DNA of 64,000 nt from IMG/VR virus record IMGVR_UViG_3300035156_000206, positions 227,968 through 291,967 of that record. The stretch is one strand, 5' to 3'. Below are positions 49,147 to 57,782 of this stretch, piece by piece. Origin of the DNA: a virus. The translations under genes and the position numbers were made by a program. Every line of letters starts with the position of its first letter. The first letter of the stretch is position 1. The notes under the pieces are model-generated. The model worked only from the letters and a program-made list of their open reading frames with translations, had not been told where the DNA came from and made no database searches.

Positions 49147-49870
49147 ATGTGAGCTCTGTAGCTGGATCACCCAATGTATCGATCTGAAACTGACGCTCAC
49201 GGAGAACATCAATGCCAGTGCGTTGTGCGAGATTGGTCACAAACGATTCGATGTCTGTCTTGGCTTGCTCAGTAGTCTTTTCCATTGCCTCAGCAAACTG
49301 TGATTGCGTGAATGCCATGTTGGAAGGCAGGTTGCGCTCAAATACATCCAGCTGGCCAACGATCTCTTTGAGTTGCGTCTTGGTAGCCTTGCCAGCATCG
49401 GCCATTTCAGATACCTTGGCTTTCAATGCACCGATTTCAGCCACATACTCTTTGCAGCGGCGGCGGATCTCACGCTCAAACGTCTGCTTCATCGTCTCCG
49501 TGTGGGCAATGCCCGGCACCATTGCGATTTTGTAGTCCCCCGTTGGCTTATACCGGAAGGTGATTGGAGTACCTCGACCCATTCCCGAAGCAACAAACGA
49601 TGCCCACTGTGCTTCACTCATCATGAACTCACAGAGCACATTGCGCTCGCGCACCCAATTCATATTGAGTCCACGATCCATATCTGCGGAGCAGATCTTG
49701 ACGCTAACGAAATCATTGTGGCCAACCGCCGAGTCAAACAGCTTTACGCCTTTGCCTCCAGCTGCTGGGCGAGTAACACTGATTTGACCAAACGCGGGGT
49801 GGCTGTAGGTCTCTTGATCGTCACGCCGACCTGTGGTGACGGTTGGTTCTTCTGTTGTGTATTCTGACAC
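49130..49870 (-). CDS. Conserved-looking phage protein with coiled-coil
   Basis: 246 aa from GTG 49870, chosen because AGGAG lies 6 nt upstream and the longer frame covers the promoter. AFGQISVTRPAAGGKGVKLFDS and GTPITFRYKPTGD are beta-type; residues about 125-200 form a charged coiled-coil. The GQISVSR...G..LFGS pattern recurs in phages I have seen, function unknown. Confidence 0.72.
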   Translation of the reverse strand: MSEYTTEEPTVTTGRRDDQETYSHPAFGQISVTRPAAGGKGVKLFDSAVGHNDFVSVKICSADMDRGLNMNWVRERNVLCEFMMSEAQWASFVASGMGRGTPITFRYKPTGDYKIAMVPGIAHTETMKQTFEREIRRRCKEYVAEIGALKAKVSEMADAGKATKTQLKEIVGQLDVFERNLPSNMAFTQSQFAEAMEKTTEQAKTDIESFVTNLAQRTGIDVLRERQFQIDTLGDPATELTYDPDA

Positions 49871-49897
49871 GATGGCTCCTATCAATTCAATAGGAAC

Positions 49898-49926
49898 ATC
49901 ATAGCACAAGTTGAACAACAAGACAA
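49898..49926 (-). promoter_or_regulatory. Sigma-70 promoter
   Basis: -35 TTGTCT, 17-nt spacer, -10 TATGAT. Confidence 0.6.
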
Positions 49927-49927
49927 C

Positions 49928-50239
49928 TTATTTGTGCGTACGCAACATCATCTGGACTATTTGAAGTGGGTAGTCCGCTTCTGGTGGTTTTCCTGTGCGA
50001 AGCATTACAAGGGAAGCAAAGGTGGACCACGCAAAGGTGTCTACTTCCCTGCAATTTGCATTAGAACCCATGATTACCAGCAACTCAGCGACCGTCATAT
50101 CGTACTGGTATCGTAGATTCTCCAAGCCATCAGGTTGCATCGCATATGTAGCTTTCTGGAGCTTTTCTGATAGTACTTGTTGCTGTCGCTGTAATTCGAC
50201 AACCTGCTTGTTGCAATCTGGTATAGCAAAGTGTTCCAT
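49928..50239 (-). CDS. Helical protein of unknown function
   Basis: 103 aa; VVELQRQQQVLSEKLQKATY coiled-coil, then a helix with NANCREVD. No family recognised. Confidence 0.68.
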   Translation of the reverse strand: MEHFAIPDCNKQVVELQRQQQVLSEKLQKATYAMQPDGLENLRYQYDMTVAELLVIMGSNANCREVDTFAWSTFASLVMLRTGKPPEADYPLQIVQMMLRTHK

Positions 50240-50283
50240 ATGTTCCCTTCGTCAGTGTATTGGGGCATCAATATAAGCTATTG

Positions 50284-50313
50284 ATTATACTCGGAAACAT
50301 AAAATTTTGACAA
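50284..50313 (-). promoter_or_regulatory. Sigma-70 promoter
   Basis: -35 TTGTCA, 18-nt spacer, -10 TATAAT. Confidence 0.65.
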
Positions 50314-50367
50314 CGAAAGTCAGTCGTGAGACCAGACCTTTACCTCAATGAAGATTCTCGTGGACGT

Positions 50368-50393
50368 AAAAAAAGCACCCGAAGGTGCTTTTC
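50368..50393 (-). terminator. Rho-independent terminator
   Basis: AAAAGCACC/GGTGCTTTT stem with CGAA-type loop. Confidence 0.8.
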
Positions 50394-50409
50394 AAGGGCG
50401 GGTGGCTAT

Positions 50410-50736
50410 TTAGCCCCATTCAGTACTTACATATTGCATCTGGGTACGAAGGTGAGCCTTGAACTTGTCGTCGCAATCCAATTTACTGATATGCCCTACC
50501 ATTTGCTCTTTAGCTGCCTTACGCTTTGTGTAGCGTTCAACCTCAGCTTGGAGATTAGGGCAAGGGCGCTCGATTGCAATACGACGAAAGTTGGGACTAT
50601 AATGCAACTTCATGCCACAACCAAACCGGCGAGTCTCGTTGTACTCGCCACTGCAGTGTTGAGAGTCCCGGGTCTCAGCAACTATCTGGGCACCACAACA
50701 ATCACAGACTTCTTGGTGGATATTATCGAGTTTCAT
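50410..50736 (-). CDS. Zinc-finger-like small protein
   Basis: 108 aa. VCDCCGAQIVAE and later QHCSGEYNETRRFGCG, then CPNL; Cys pairs suggest one zinc site. The C-terminal half is a basic helix. Starts directly at the stop of the gene before. Confidence 0.68.
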   Translation of the reverse strand: MKLDNIHQEVCDCCGAQIVAETRDSQHCSGEYNETRRFGCGMKLHYSPNFRRIAIERPCPNLQAEVERYTKRKAAKEQMVGHISKLDCDDKFKAHLRTQMQYVSTEWG

Positions 50737-51033
50737 CTAGGTCAGCTTTTCAAAACCATGGCTACCGATCATCATCAGCTTGCCGTCTGTACGGAGAACA
50801 TCACCGATCCCTGTGGGCCGACAGCTCTCTACCTCTACTGGGACAATCAATCCAGGGTTACGCACCCAGTTGTCATCCGATGATGTGCGCACGACTGCAT
50901 CCACCATATTTGTGGTATCCACGCGGGCCACCAAATGGTAACCACCACGCAGAAGAAGAGCACGAGCACCATCACGGTCAATCATGTGGCCATAGTGGGC
51001 AAGTGCAGGGTGAAGTTGGAGGACTTCAATCAT
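50737..51033 (-). CDS. Protein of unknown function
   Basis: 98 aa, YGHMIDRDGARALLLRGGYHLVARVDTTN, beta-rich. Heads a two-gene operon with a promoter at 51066-51093. Confidence 0.68.
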   Translation of the reverse strand: MIEVLQLHPALAHYGHMIDRDGARALLLRGGYHLVARVDTTNMVDAVVRTSSDDNWVRNPGLIVPVEVESCRPTGIGDVLRTDGKLMMIGSHGFEKLT

Positions 51034-51065
51034 CGTGGGCTCCTTTTGTTTTTGTCAGTACGGAT

Positions 51066-51093
51066 ATTATACTGGATTCAACAAATTTGTCAA
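51066..51093 (-). promoter_or_regulatory. Sigma-70 promoter
   Basis: -35 TTGACA, 16-nt spacer, -10 TATAAT. Confidence 0.85.
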
Positions 51094-51166
51094 CGGGAAA
51101 TATACGCCCTGTTTTCCAAATATCGCTCTCTTCTTACTCTCTATCGAAAACGTTTTGGAAATCGAT

Positions 51167-51190
51167 TATCCCGCGTTTAATTGCGGGATA
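51167..51190 (-). terminator. Hairpin, possible terminator
   Basis: Eight-bp stem TATCCCGC/GCGGGATA; weak T tract. Confidence 0.5.
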
Positions 51191-51198
51191 AATGTGGT

Positions 51199-51693
51199 TT
51201 ACTTCGATTTGTCAACACTCATTTTGCGGGTGACCTCTGCATCAGGAGCAAAGCGCTGGTACAACTCGAACTTTTGCTTGCTGACCTTGATGAGGTTGCC
51301 TGAGGCTTCAGCCAACATTGTCTTGTACTTTGGCACCTGGCGGATCTGCTGTTCAGTCATCCGCGTCTCTGCCATCAAACGACGAAGCATTTTAGCTTCC
51401 GTTTTGTTGGCGACGTGTGGGCGCTTCGTCAATTCAGCCTTGATGGAATCCATCGAGCCCTCGTAGATGCGACTGGTGCTAGAGGTCTCCGGACGATACC
51501 AGCAGGTAGTTTCCGAGTAGCTATTGCGGAGATCGTCCACCATAGCCAGGAGAACCCGGGTAGGCAGCTCCGATATTGACCCGCGCGAATGGCGAGGTGC
51601 TGGAGGATTGAGTTCTGCCTTGGTCTTGCCAGCGTTAATGGCACGATCCATCTCGGCGATTTCTTCGGGCGTGTTTTCGTATTCGTGTTCCAT
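51199..51693 (-). CDS. Helical protein of unknown function
   Basis: 164 aa; acidic start (EHEYENTPEEIAEMDRAI), Ser/Thr-rich middle, basic helical C-terminal part. No family recognised. Confidence 0.7.
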   Translation of the reverse strand: MEHEYENTPEEIAEMDRAINAGKTKAELNPPAPRHSRGSISELPTRVLLAMVDDLRNSYSETTCWYRPETSSTSRIYEGSMDSIKAELTKRPHVANKTEAKMLRRLMAETRMTEQQIRQVPKYKTMLAEASGNLIKVSKQKFELYQRFAPDAEVTRKMSVDKSK

Positions 51694-51701
51694 ATTTTCC
51701 T

Positions 51702-52187
51702 TTATTGTTGTGGATCGTACTTACGGAAGATGCTCACGACGTGCTGCATGTCACTGCGCACCCCATCTAATTGGTTCGACAGTTGGTTCGTGTACTGATC
51801 ACGTTTGGCCAATTCAGCCGCGTGTTCCTTGGTCAGAAGAGATGCAGCCATTAACGCTCCCTTCAACACTTCATCCTTGTGGTCGGATTCAACATATCCC
51901 ACCATATTCTTGATGCGCTTAGTGACCATTTCAGCAGTCGAAGGTGGTGCTGGTTCGTACGGGCATCCTTGATCAGGGTACGGACCACGGTGGAGCTGGG
52001 TGCCTGCACCTCGCCAAGGATATGGCACTTTGTTGGCAGGGTCTTTGTTTTGTGCATCTTGACCTGCACAATAGAAGTAATGGAAATCATGGATCCCCAA
52101 ATGCTTACAACCAGTGCACATTAGAATGGGATGGTCAAGATTACCATCTTGGTCTGTGAGGATTGGACCGCTGTTGTTTCCCCGCAT
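51702..52187 (-). CDS. Protein with Cys/His-rich N-terminal half
   Basis: 161 aa. LMCTGCKHLGIHDFHYFYCAG could bind zinc. Helical C-terminal part with KEHAAELAKRDQYTNQLSNQL. No family recognised. Confidence 0.7.
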   Translation of the reverse strand: MRGNNSGPILTDQDGNLDHPILMCTGCKHLGIHDFHYFYCAGQDAQNKDPANKVPYPWRGAGTQLHRGPYPDQGCPYEPAPPSTAEMVTKRIKNMVGYVESDHKDEVLKGALMAASLLTKEHAAELAKRDQYTNQLSNQLDGVRSDMQHVVSIFRKYDPQQ

Positions 52188-52210
52188 GATATCTCCTGTT
52201 TAGAGAGATT

Positions 52211-52240
52211 ATCATAACGGAACCTTGACAAAAATGTCAA
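52211..52240 (-). promoter_or_regulatory. Sigma-70 promoter
   Basis: -35 TTGACA, 18-nt spacer, -10 TATGAT. Confidence 0.65.
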
Positions 52241-52246
52241 CGAGGT

Positions 52247-53080
52247 TTAATAAACATCATTCTCGTACAGCTTCTTGCAGTTGGCATAGTAGGTAGCGGC
52301 GCCAGCGGATGTGCAGCCACACTCATTAACAAAGATGTTGATGAACATGTTGCGATCGTAATCTGGTTGGCCAACATAAGCCAGGTACCAACTCCAGCAA
52401 GCCGCCATTTTGGTGCCTTGCTTGGGCGCCTTCATCTTGAGCTTGAACTTGGCTTCTGGGCCCTTTTCCCGAGTCCCAGCAGCCACTTCTTTGGCCTGCA
52501 CATAGTTAACACGACCGAGTTCTTGTTTAAACTTCAACAGCATCTCTTCGTATATTGGCTCAACCAGTCCACATGCGGTGCAATAGAATCGTGGCCTGAC
52601 TTGTTGGTTAGAATGGGCCTTTGGCCCGAATACGTGAGACTTCTGGCAATTTGGGCAGATGTACTCGTACTTTGTCTTTGGCTTGTGTGTTTGGGAGGTA
52701 TCGTATTCGTGACAGCGCGATGGTTCAACACCAAGTACAGCCATCACTTCCATCCAGCGCGCACCATGGATGATTCGCTTGGGCTCTTTCTTTGGTCTTC
52801 TGGGAGTATATTCTTGGCCGTAGATCTTATCGGTGGCAAGATGTGCCAGCTCATGGGGGACTGTACGAGCAATGTAGTCTTCCACATGCTGTACCAGTAG
52901 CGCACCATTGAAGCTGATTTGGTTGGTGTACGAATTAGCCCACCCGCCAACCCTGCCCGTCAAGTTGAAGTCAACGGTGGGTTCATTAAGGACAACCCCG
53001 TAATGGGTGTGGATCTTACGCATACATTCACGCAATTTGGCCCACACCCGGGACTGCAAAGCTTCGTTCACTGTTGTCAT
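52247..53080 (-). CDS. SprT-like zinc metalloprotease with phage TYY domain
   Basis: 277 aa. Catalytic HELAH in TVPHELAHLATD (about 95-106), third ligand His in HGARWMEVM (about 125), zinc ribbon CPNCQK...YCTACG (about 144-175): the order of SprT/Spartan proteins, which cut DNA-bound proteins. The end FVNECGCTSAGAATYYANCKKLY is the same small domain as in the HTH protein at 46319. Could clear DNA-protein crosslinks (inference). Own promoter. Confidence 0.87.
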   Translation of the reverse strand: MTTVNEALQSRVWAKLRECMRKIHTHYGVVLNEPTVDFNLTGRVGGWANSYTNQISFNGALLVQHVEDYIARTVPHELAHLATDKIYGQEYTPRRPKKEPKRIIHGARWMEVMAVLGVEPSRCHEYDTSQTHKPKTKYEYICPNCQKSHVFGPKAHSNQQVRPRFYCTACGLVEPIYEEMLLKFKQELGRVNYVQAKEVAAGTREKGPEAKFKLKMKAPKQGTKMAACWSWYLAYVGQPDYDRNMFINIFVNECGCTSAGAATYYANCKKLYENDVY

Positions 53081-53110
53081 CTCATCACCATTTCGTCAGT
53101 TGATGAGACT

Positions 53111-53138
53111 ATTATAGCGATTATTTTCCGAAAGTCAA
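53111..53138 (-). promoter_or_regulatory. Sigma-70 promoter
   Basis: -35 TTGACT, 16-nt spacer, -10 TATAAT. Confidence 0.85.
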
Positions 53139-53142
53139 CAGT

Positions 53143-53493
53143 TTAATCCCCGAACTCGTAATCAAAGTCGGCATTCTTGGCCACAGCCCGCATGTTCTCG
53201 ATTGCAGCCATGAATTCTGCTTCTGTCTTAGGCATTGGCACATCCATCACGTGGCTACGGGCCCAGCGATCAAAATGTTTGTTGCTGAGGGACACAGAAA
53301 ATTGGTTGTAACAGTTGACACGCCACCGGCGGCCAAGACCAATCAATGAGAACCAGCCCCACGACGGCCTGACAAACCGACACTCGCCTTTGTGGCCTTC
53401 GGGTTTCAGCCCTGCCTTGCGGCACCAGTGACGCCACTGCTTAGGCAGCAGGACATCACCTTCTTCTACCTTCTTTTTGACAAAAGTCGCCAT
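53143..53493 (-). CDS. Basic protein of unknown function
   Basis: 116 aa; KQWRHWCRKAGLKPEGHKGECRFVRPSW, aromatic and Arg-rich, then a helix with many Ala. Starts 3 bp after the gene before. No family recognised. Confidence 0.68.
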   Translation of the reverse strand: MATFVKKKVEEGDVLLPKQWRHWCRKAGLKPEGHKGECRFVRPSWGWFSLIGLGRRWRVNCYNQFSVSLSNKHFDRWARSHVMDVPMPKTEAEFMAAIENMRAVAKNADFDYEFGD

Positions 53494-53495
53494 GA

Positions 53496-53996
53496 TTACG
53501 AACGACGGATCCGGCCTTTGCTGGCCTTTGGTCCCATAAAGCAGCCCGAAGTCGATTCAGCAATCTGATCCTTCGCGCCATCACTGATCTTGGACAGGCG
53601 CTTGTGATCGATAATTGTGCTTTCTGGGAACGCGCCGTTGTCGGTGGTGGTTGGTGTCACAGCGAACTGCACGCAACCCTGCAAGCTTTCCAACTTCATG
53701 GTGGCGACGCCATTGAAGCCAGTGATGATGTCCTCTGCGTGGTCGCCGAGCTCGATGCTGATGACGGGATCTTGTGGATGCACCTTGTCAGCAATGCCAT
53801 CACTGACGAAGTCCACTTGGCAGGCATCGACAGCAATGTCTTTAGGGCAGACGGTGCCATTATCGGTTGCGGGAGGTTGGATGCATACGTGGACGGTGCC
53901 GCCCAGATAGGTAGCAAACATCACAGCCATACCAGTGAAGCCGGTGCTCTGGCATTTTACGATGTTGCCCAAACGGATGTGTGTCGGTGTAGTCAT
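53496..53996 (-). CDS. Protein with two tandem copies of a phage domain
   Basis: 166 aa. Repeat 1: STGFTGMAVMFATYLGGTVHV...QPPATDNG...VDFVSDGIAD; repeat 2: ITGFNGVATMKLESLQGCVQF...TPTTTDNG...LSKISDGAKD. The I-T-G-F-x-G-x-A...G-C-x-x-x-x-x-x-P pattern occurs singly in many phage proteins. Function unknown; basic tail. Confidence 0.75.
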   Translation of the reverse strand: MTTPTHIRLGNIVKCQSTGFTGMAVMFATYLGGTVHVCIQPPATDNGTVCPKDIAVDACQVDFVSDGIADKVHPQDPVISIELGDHAEDIITGFNGVATMKLESLQGCVQFAVTPTTTDNGAFPESTIIDHKRLSKISDGAKDQIAESTSGCFMGPKASKGRIRRS

Positions 53997-54022
53997 AATG
54001 ATCTCCCTGTGAAAGTAAGATC

Positions 54023-54051
54023 ATTATACTGAACATACTCTATAAAGTCAA
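54023..54051 (-). promoter_or_regulatory. Consensus sigma-70 promoter
   Basis: -35 TTGACT, 17-nt spacer, -10 TATAAT. Confidence 0.9.
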
Positions 54052-54071
54052 CAAATATTTCAACTGGGCAC

Positions 54072-54096
54072 AAAAAAGGGGCCAGATGGCCCCTTT
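54072..54096 (-). terminator. Rho-independent terminator
   Basis: AAAGGGGCC/GGCCCCTTT stem between A and T runs. Confidence 0.82.
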
Positions 54097-54100
54097 GGTG

Positions 54101-54340
54101 TTACTCTTCACCACCCGACTGAAACTCTTGGAAGAACTGGAACAGTGCCTGGACTTCGTTTTCATCTAGGGTAAGCTCGTCTTGCCCTTCCACTTGAGCC
54201 GTCATTTCCTTGGTGCTGTTGTTTGCTACGTACAACACAGGACCAATCTGCAGTCTGGTTATCCGTTGAATCAACTCCCCCTCCTGCATTTGTCCATTGC
54301 CTTGACCTTGTTGCTCCTGTCCTTGATCTTGCTTAGCCAT
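54101..54340 (-). CDS. Gln/Glu-rich small protein
   Basis: 79 aa from ATG 54340 (GAGGAG 6 nt upstream; ATG 54346 is too close). AKQDQGQEQQGQGNGQMQEG then a folded-looking part IGPVLYVANNSTKEM and an acidic helix. Function unknown. Confidence 0.7.
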   Translation of the reverse strand: MAKQDQGQEQQGQGNGQMQEGELIQRITRLQIGPVLYVANNSTKEMTAQVEGQDELTLDENEVQALFQFFQEFQSGGEE

Positions 54341-54440
54341 GCTCATCTCCTCAAAAGGTTAATCAACCATCGGTACGCTGGGCACCGATAATTAATTATA
54401 AAGCAATTTTGCGAAAAAGAAAATGGCTTTTTGGGACGGG

Positions 54441-54806
54441 TTATCCCAGTAGGCTGGTAAACTCGATTGGCAGGTCAACGTTTTCGGGGGGATCAGCAAA
54501 CATCCAAGCAATATCTTCTGGCTTGTAACCAGCAAGGCCACATCCTATAGGAGTTACTTGGAATTGGAGATCAGGGTTGTTTAGAGCAAAGATGTAGAAC
54601 TTGAGGACACCAATGTAAATGGTATCCGGGGACAATGTTTGTAGGGATCGATTCTTGGTAGGTATTGCATAACTTTGCCCTTGCAGCCCACTGGGACGCC
54701 CCTGAATCGCTCCCCGGTAACGCTTAGCAAACAGGGCAGCACCTTTTCCGTGCCTCCCTGCTAAGTTGCTACCAAAGACGAAGACCCTGTGATCAGGCGC
54801 TGGCAT
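54441..54806 (-). CDS. A1S_2505-like phage non-structural protein
   Basis: 121 aa. VFVFGSNLAGRHGKGAALFAKRYRG, YAIPTKNRSLQTLS, VTPIGCGLAGYKPEDIAWMF: the whole length matches this phage family, which resembles macro-domain-like nucleotide-binding folds (G-S-N-x-x-G-x-H-G-x-G). ADP-ribose or nucleotide binding is plausible, not shown. Confidence 0.8.
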   Translation of the reverse strand: MPAPDHRVFVFGSNLAGRHGKGAALFAKRYRGAIQGRPSGLQGQSYAIPTKNRSLQTLSPDTIYIGVLKFYIFALNNPDLQFQVTPIGCGLAGYKPEDIAWMFADPPENVDLPIEFTSLLG

Positions 54807-55368
54807 CGGGCTTTTGCACCGGGAGACGTTTCATCACGAAACAGATATCATCTTCGTACCATCCGTGTACGAAGATGATATCCTTTAGGTCTGGGCGAAG
54901 TGCGCTGATTTTGTCGAACAGCTTTTGAGTACCAGCATAGATCAGTACAGGCTGTTGAATTTCCAGCAGTGCCTTAATCTTGCGGGCATCCGTTACGAGG
55001 ATCGAATGCTGAGTCCAGAATACGGCCGGAATATCTGGGTCGTCTGTTGCAATGCGTTCACCTGCCAGTGTCTCGAGGTAGTGGTCTTCCCACTCATTCC
55101 CAAACTTCAGGTTCGCATCCTGGAACTGCTTGAATTGTTTCTCGCCCATATTGGCCTCTTTGTATTCAGCATACTTGGTTTTTGCGCGGTACGGCAAGCA
55201 GCTTGCCCCGTTGCTATTGCGGATGAAGGTGAGGTGGCCCGTGATTTGCTCCAGGTCTTCTAACACCTCTGCGACATTTGGGCGAGTTGGCAGGATTTGA
55301 ATGCTGCGGAACTTGTGGCACCCTTTGATAACTACACCAGTATAACTGGTTGATTCATTCCACTGCAT
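54793..55368 (-). CDS. Protein of unknown function
   Basis: 191 aa. Alpha/beta with KGCHKFRSIQILPTRPNVAEVLEDL and PVLIYAGTQKLFDKISAL, ending IIFVHGWYEDDICFVMKRL. Overlaps the gene after it by 14 nt. No family recognised. Confidence 0.72.
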   Translation of the reverse strand: MQWNESTSYTGVVIKGCHKFRSIQILPTRPNVAEVLEDLEQITGHLTFIRNSNGASCLPYRAKTKYAEYKEANMGEKQFKQFQDANLKFGNEWEDHYLETLAGERIATDDPDIPAVFWTQHSILVTDARKIKALLEIQQPVLIYAGTQKLFDKISALRPDLKDIIFVHGWYEDDICFVMKRLPVQKPDASA

Positions 55369-55402
55369 AACTGCTCCTTAAAACATTACTTTACAGCAAG
55401 TA

Positions 55403-55810
55403 TCACGTAGCAGACAACTCTTCAATTACTGGCCAATGGCTTCCCAATTGTTCTTTTGTGATCTCTGCCCAGCTATCAGCAAGTGCCATATAGGCTTTGT
55501 CGTTGTGGAAGAAGATATCACCAATGGAGGATCCCCTTGGTTTGCATTCAAGGTACCCCGGGCGTTCCCAGTACTGGGCGACCACATTGATGTTATCCAT
55601 CCACCAATCGTAGGTGGAGTGAGTGGTGTCTTCGTAGGCTTGGTTAAGCTCTACTTCGTGGTCTGCTGGCTCATCCTCGCAAGCAATGGCCGCCGTGTGG
55701 ATATAAAGGCCCATTTTGAACCACTTGATGCCCCACTCAACGTGGCCTTCTTCTCGATGCATACCTATCCAAGCAGCACCATTAGCATGAAACACGTGGA
55801 CGATTGACAT
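55403..55810 (-). CDS. Protein of unknown function
   Basis: 135 aa from ATG 55810. VHVFHANGAAWIGMHREEGHVEWGIKWF, Trp/His-rich; acidic middle. No family recognised. Confidence 0.7.
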   Translation of the reverse strand: MSIVHVFHANGAAWIGMHREEGHVEWGIKWFKMGLYIHTAAIACEDEPADHEVELNQAYEDTTHSTYDWWMDNINVVAQYWERPGYLECKPRGSSIGDIFFHNDKAYMALADSWAEITKEQLGSHWPVIEELSAT

Positions 55811-55837
55811 TTTTGACTCCCAATTATGGATAGAAGT

Positions 55838-55866
55838 ATTATCTCCCATCCATAACAAAAAGTCAA
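55838..55866 (-). promoter_or_regulatory. Sigma-70 promoter
   Basis: -35 TTGACT, 17-nt spacer, -10 GATAAT. Confidence 0.8.
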
Positions 55867-55869
55867 CGG

Positions 55870-56352
55870 CTACTTCAGGTAGCGATCAAGAAACTCTTGA
55901 CGATCGTAGACACGAATCTCTGCATTCTTGGCACCACCCTTTTCAGGGTCAATAACGCCCATCAGCATGCCATGTGTGAACAGTACGAGGTTCCAGTGAT
56001 GGCTCTTAACCAACGACCGTACTCGTTCTACCACTGATTCACGTGATTCGTCTGGCTTGCTTCGTGCACAATGGTATACTTCATTGATGCGGTGATCGAT
56101 AATGATCTGTGGACTTGTCTTGGACATCACGATCTGGGCAGTCAATTGCGCCCGTTGGTAGCGGGAAGCGATGACCGTTGTATGCAGACCATGAAAATCA
56201 TTAGGCAAATATGTGTGGATTTCTTGGGAAAGAGCCACACATTGATCCACACCCTTTTGGCTCAAGATGTTGGCAACATCAGGAAGCTGGTAATATGCTT
56301 CGTCTGTGTTGCCAAGACTTTCGCCATGACGGATAAGGATCACTTTGCTCAT
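55870..56352 (-). CDS. Histidine phosphatase (phosphoglycerate-mutase fold)
   Basis: 160 aa. Catalytic LIRHGESLGN (about 6-15), R in ASRYQRAQLTAQI, E near INEVYH and second His in LFTHGMLMG. Removes phosphate from small molecules or proteins; substrate unknown. ATGA overlap with the gene before. Confidence 0.88.
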   Translation of the reverse strand: MSKVILIRHGESLGNTDEAYYQLPDVANILSQKGVDQCVALSQEIHTYLPNDFHGLHTTVIASRYQRAQLTAQIVMSKTSPQIIIDHRINEVYHCARSKPDESRESVVERVRSLVKSHHWNLVLFTHGMLMGVIDPEKGGAKNAEIRVYDRQEFLDRYLK

Positions 56353-56762
56353 GCTGCGTGAGCCACCACATAGAAGTTTGCCAAGATGGCAGCAATTTGC
56401 TCCTGGCTGATGCTGGTGGTCATTCCGATCACGGCGATGCGGTCTTTCAGTGCGTTATTGACACTGAGGTGCACACGTACGCGCTGTTCGCCAGTCTTTT
56501 CCCACAATCGGATCAGGCGGACGCGAACTTCCGATACACTTTCGGAGTCGATCTGCGATTCGATCACGTCACACGTCTCTGCCAACATAGCAACGGTAAA
56601 AGATGCAGCTTTACTGCGTGGCACCATGATGTAGATGCTGTGCTTTACTTCTTCCACTGGCTTCTCACCATCCATGATGCGTGCGAACCCTTCATTGAAG
56701 TTCTTGTTGTTAGCGCGACTTACGAGCCGTGCGCCCGTAACGTCATTCCATGCTGTTGCCAT
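56349..56762 (-). CDS. Protein of unknown function
   Basis: 137 aa; alpha/beta with VKHSIYIMVPRSKAASFTVAM and RVRVHLSVNNALKDRIAVIG. Shares base 56762 with the gene before. No family recognised. Confidence 0.7.
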   Translation of the reverse strand: MATAWNDVTGARLVSRANNKNFNEGFARIMDGEKPVEEVKHSIYIMVPRSKAASFTVAMLAETCDVIESQIDSESVSEVRVRLIRLWEKTGEQRVRVHLSVNNALKDRIAVIGMTTSISQEQIAAILANFYVVAHAA

Positions 56763-57043
56763 TAGTCGTTCCTTTTCTTTGCGGCTGCAATTGCCAGTTT
56801 GAGAGTTTCCACTCGTTCTGGATCACCCTTTTCCCACCATTGCTGAAGAGTCTTGTACTGTTCAAGAACTCGTTCTGGTTTAAAGGTCATCCAGAGGGAC
56901 AGCGCTTTGCTTTTGATGTCCTCTTTCTCTGCCCACCGCATCGTAGTTTCTACGTCTTGAATGGCAGCACATACGAATGTCTGTGCTCCATTTTCTATCA
57001 GAACAAGTGCTTCTGACAACACCAATGATGACTTTACTTTCAT
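56762..57043 (-). CDS. Helical protein of unknown function
   Basis: 93 aa from ATG 57043, 1 bp after the upstream stop. SSLVLSEALVLIENGAQTFVCAAIQ is a recurring phage helix type. Basic tail. Confidence 0.7.
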   Translation of the reverse strand: MKVKSSLVLSEALVLIENGAQTFVCAAIQDVETTMRWAEKEDIKSKALSLWMTFKPERVLEQYKTLQQWWEKGDPERVETLKLAIAAAKKRND

Positions 57044-57044
57044 G

Positions 57045-57320
57045 TTAGGAGCACCAATCTTTGTGGATGACGACCATAGCTTCTTCATGGTGCCAGACAG
57101 CACGCTGACCCTTTTCGTCAATGTCCCATGCCAGATCTTCCCGAAAACCCCACTTGTCTTGAAACTTTTCAAGATCAGCAATAGCTGTGTGGATATCGGT
57201 GCAGTTCAGCTCGGTAGTGCTTATCGATTGGGCTGCATCTGGACCAAGTTCGATCATCACTACTTGGTACATAATTGGTACAAAAACTTCTCGTTTGGTA
57301 AAGCCAGCTGGTGTAATCAT
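57045..57320 (-). CDS. Protein of unknown function
   Basis: 91 aa; VFVPIMYQVVMIELGPDAAQS and acidic EDLAWDIDEKGQ. ATGA overlap with the gene before. Confidence 0.68.
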   Translation of the reverse strand: MITPAGFTKREVFVPIMYQVVMIELGPDAAQSISTTELNCTDIHTAIADLEKFQDKWGFREDLAWDIDEKGQRAVWHHEEAMVVIHKDWCS

Positions 57321-57721
57321 GGTTGGTATGATACGTTTATGGTAATAGGTGTTGGTAGGGGTTTAACCAAAAGGCTAACCGTGTGGTGTTTCGTGTCAGC
57401 AAATCCCTTGCAATAAACATCCCGTCGGTTAGCCGTTTGGGGCACTCGCACATCAATTAGCCGGTTGACCTTATCCGTCAACACATGGTATGCTAAGAAC
57501 AATCCGTATGGCTTTAGGAACTCATTTGCAGTCAGCATCAAGCGGTCTATGCGCTCACCACTGAAAGGAAAGACGTTCCACAGCTTGATTGTTTGCCCAA
57601 ACACTGGAAAATAGCTACCATCATTCATGTCAGTCGTGTCACTATACAATGTGTACTTGAGACCGACAGCATCAATCATGGCGACCAGGCTGGCCTTAAT
57701 GTAGGTGTGATTTGCGTTCAT
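57317..57721 (-). CDS. Protein of unknown function
   Basis: 134 aa from ATG 57721 (AGGA 7 nt upstream); 72 further codons upstream overlap a promoter and another gene. KASLVAMIDAVGLKYTLYSD, beta-type end. No family recognised. Confidence 0.7.
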   Translation of the reverse strand: MNANHTYIKASLVAMIDAVGLKYTLYSDTTDMNDGSYFPVFGQTIKLWNVFPFSGERIDRLMLTANEFLKPYGLFLAYHVLTDKVNRLIDVRVPQTANRRDVYCKGFADTKHHTVSLLVKPLPTPITINVSYQP

Positions 57722-57746
57722 GAACAATCCTAGTATCAAAACTAGA

Positions 57747-57776
57747 ACTGTACATGAACGAACGAAAGGGTTGCAA
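57747..57776 (-). promoter_or_regulatory. Sigma-70 promoter
   Basis: -35 TTGCAA, 18-nt spacer, -10 TACAGT. Confidence 0.5.
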
Positions 57777-57782
57777 CTGTTT

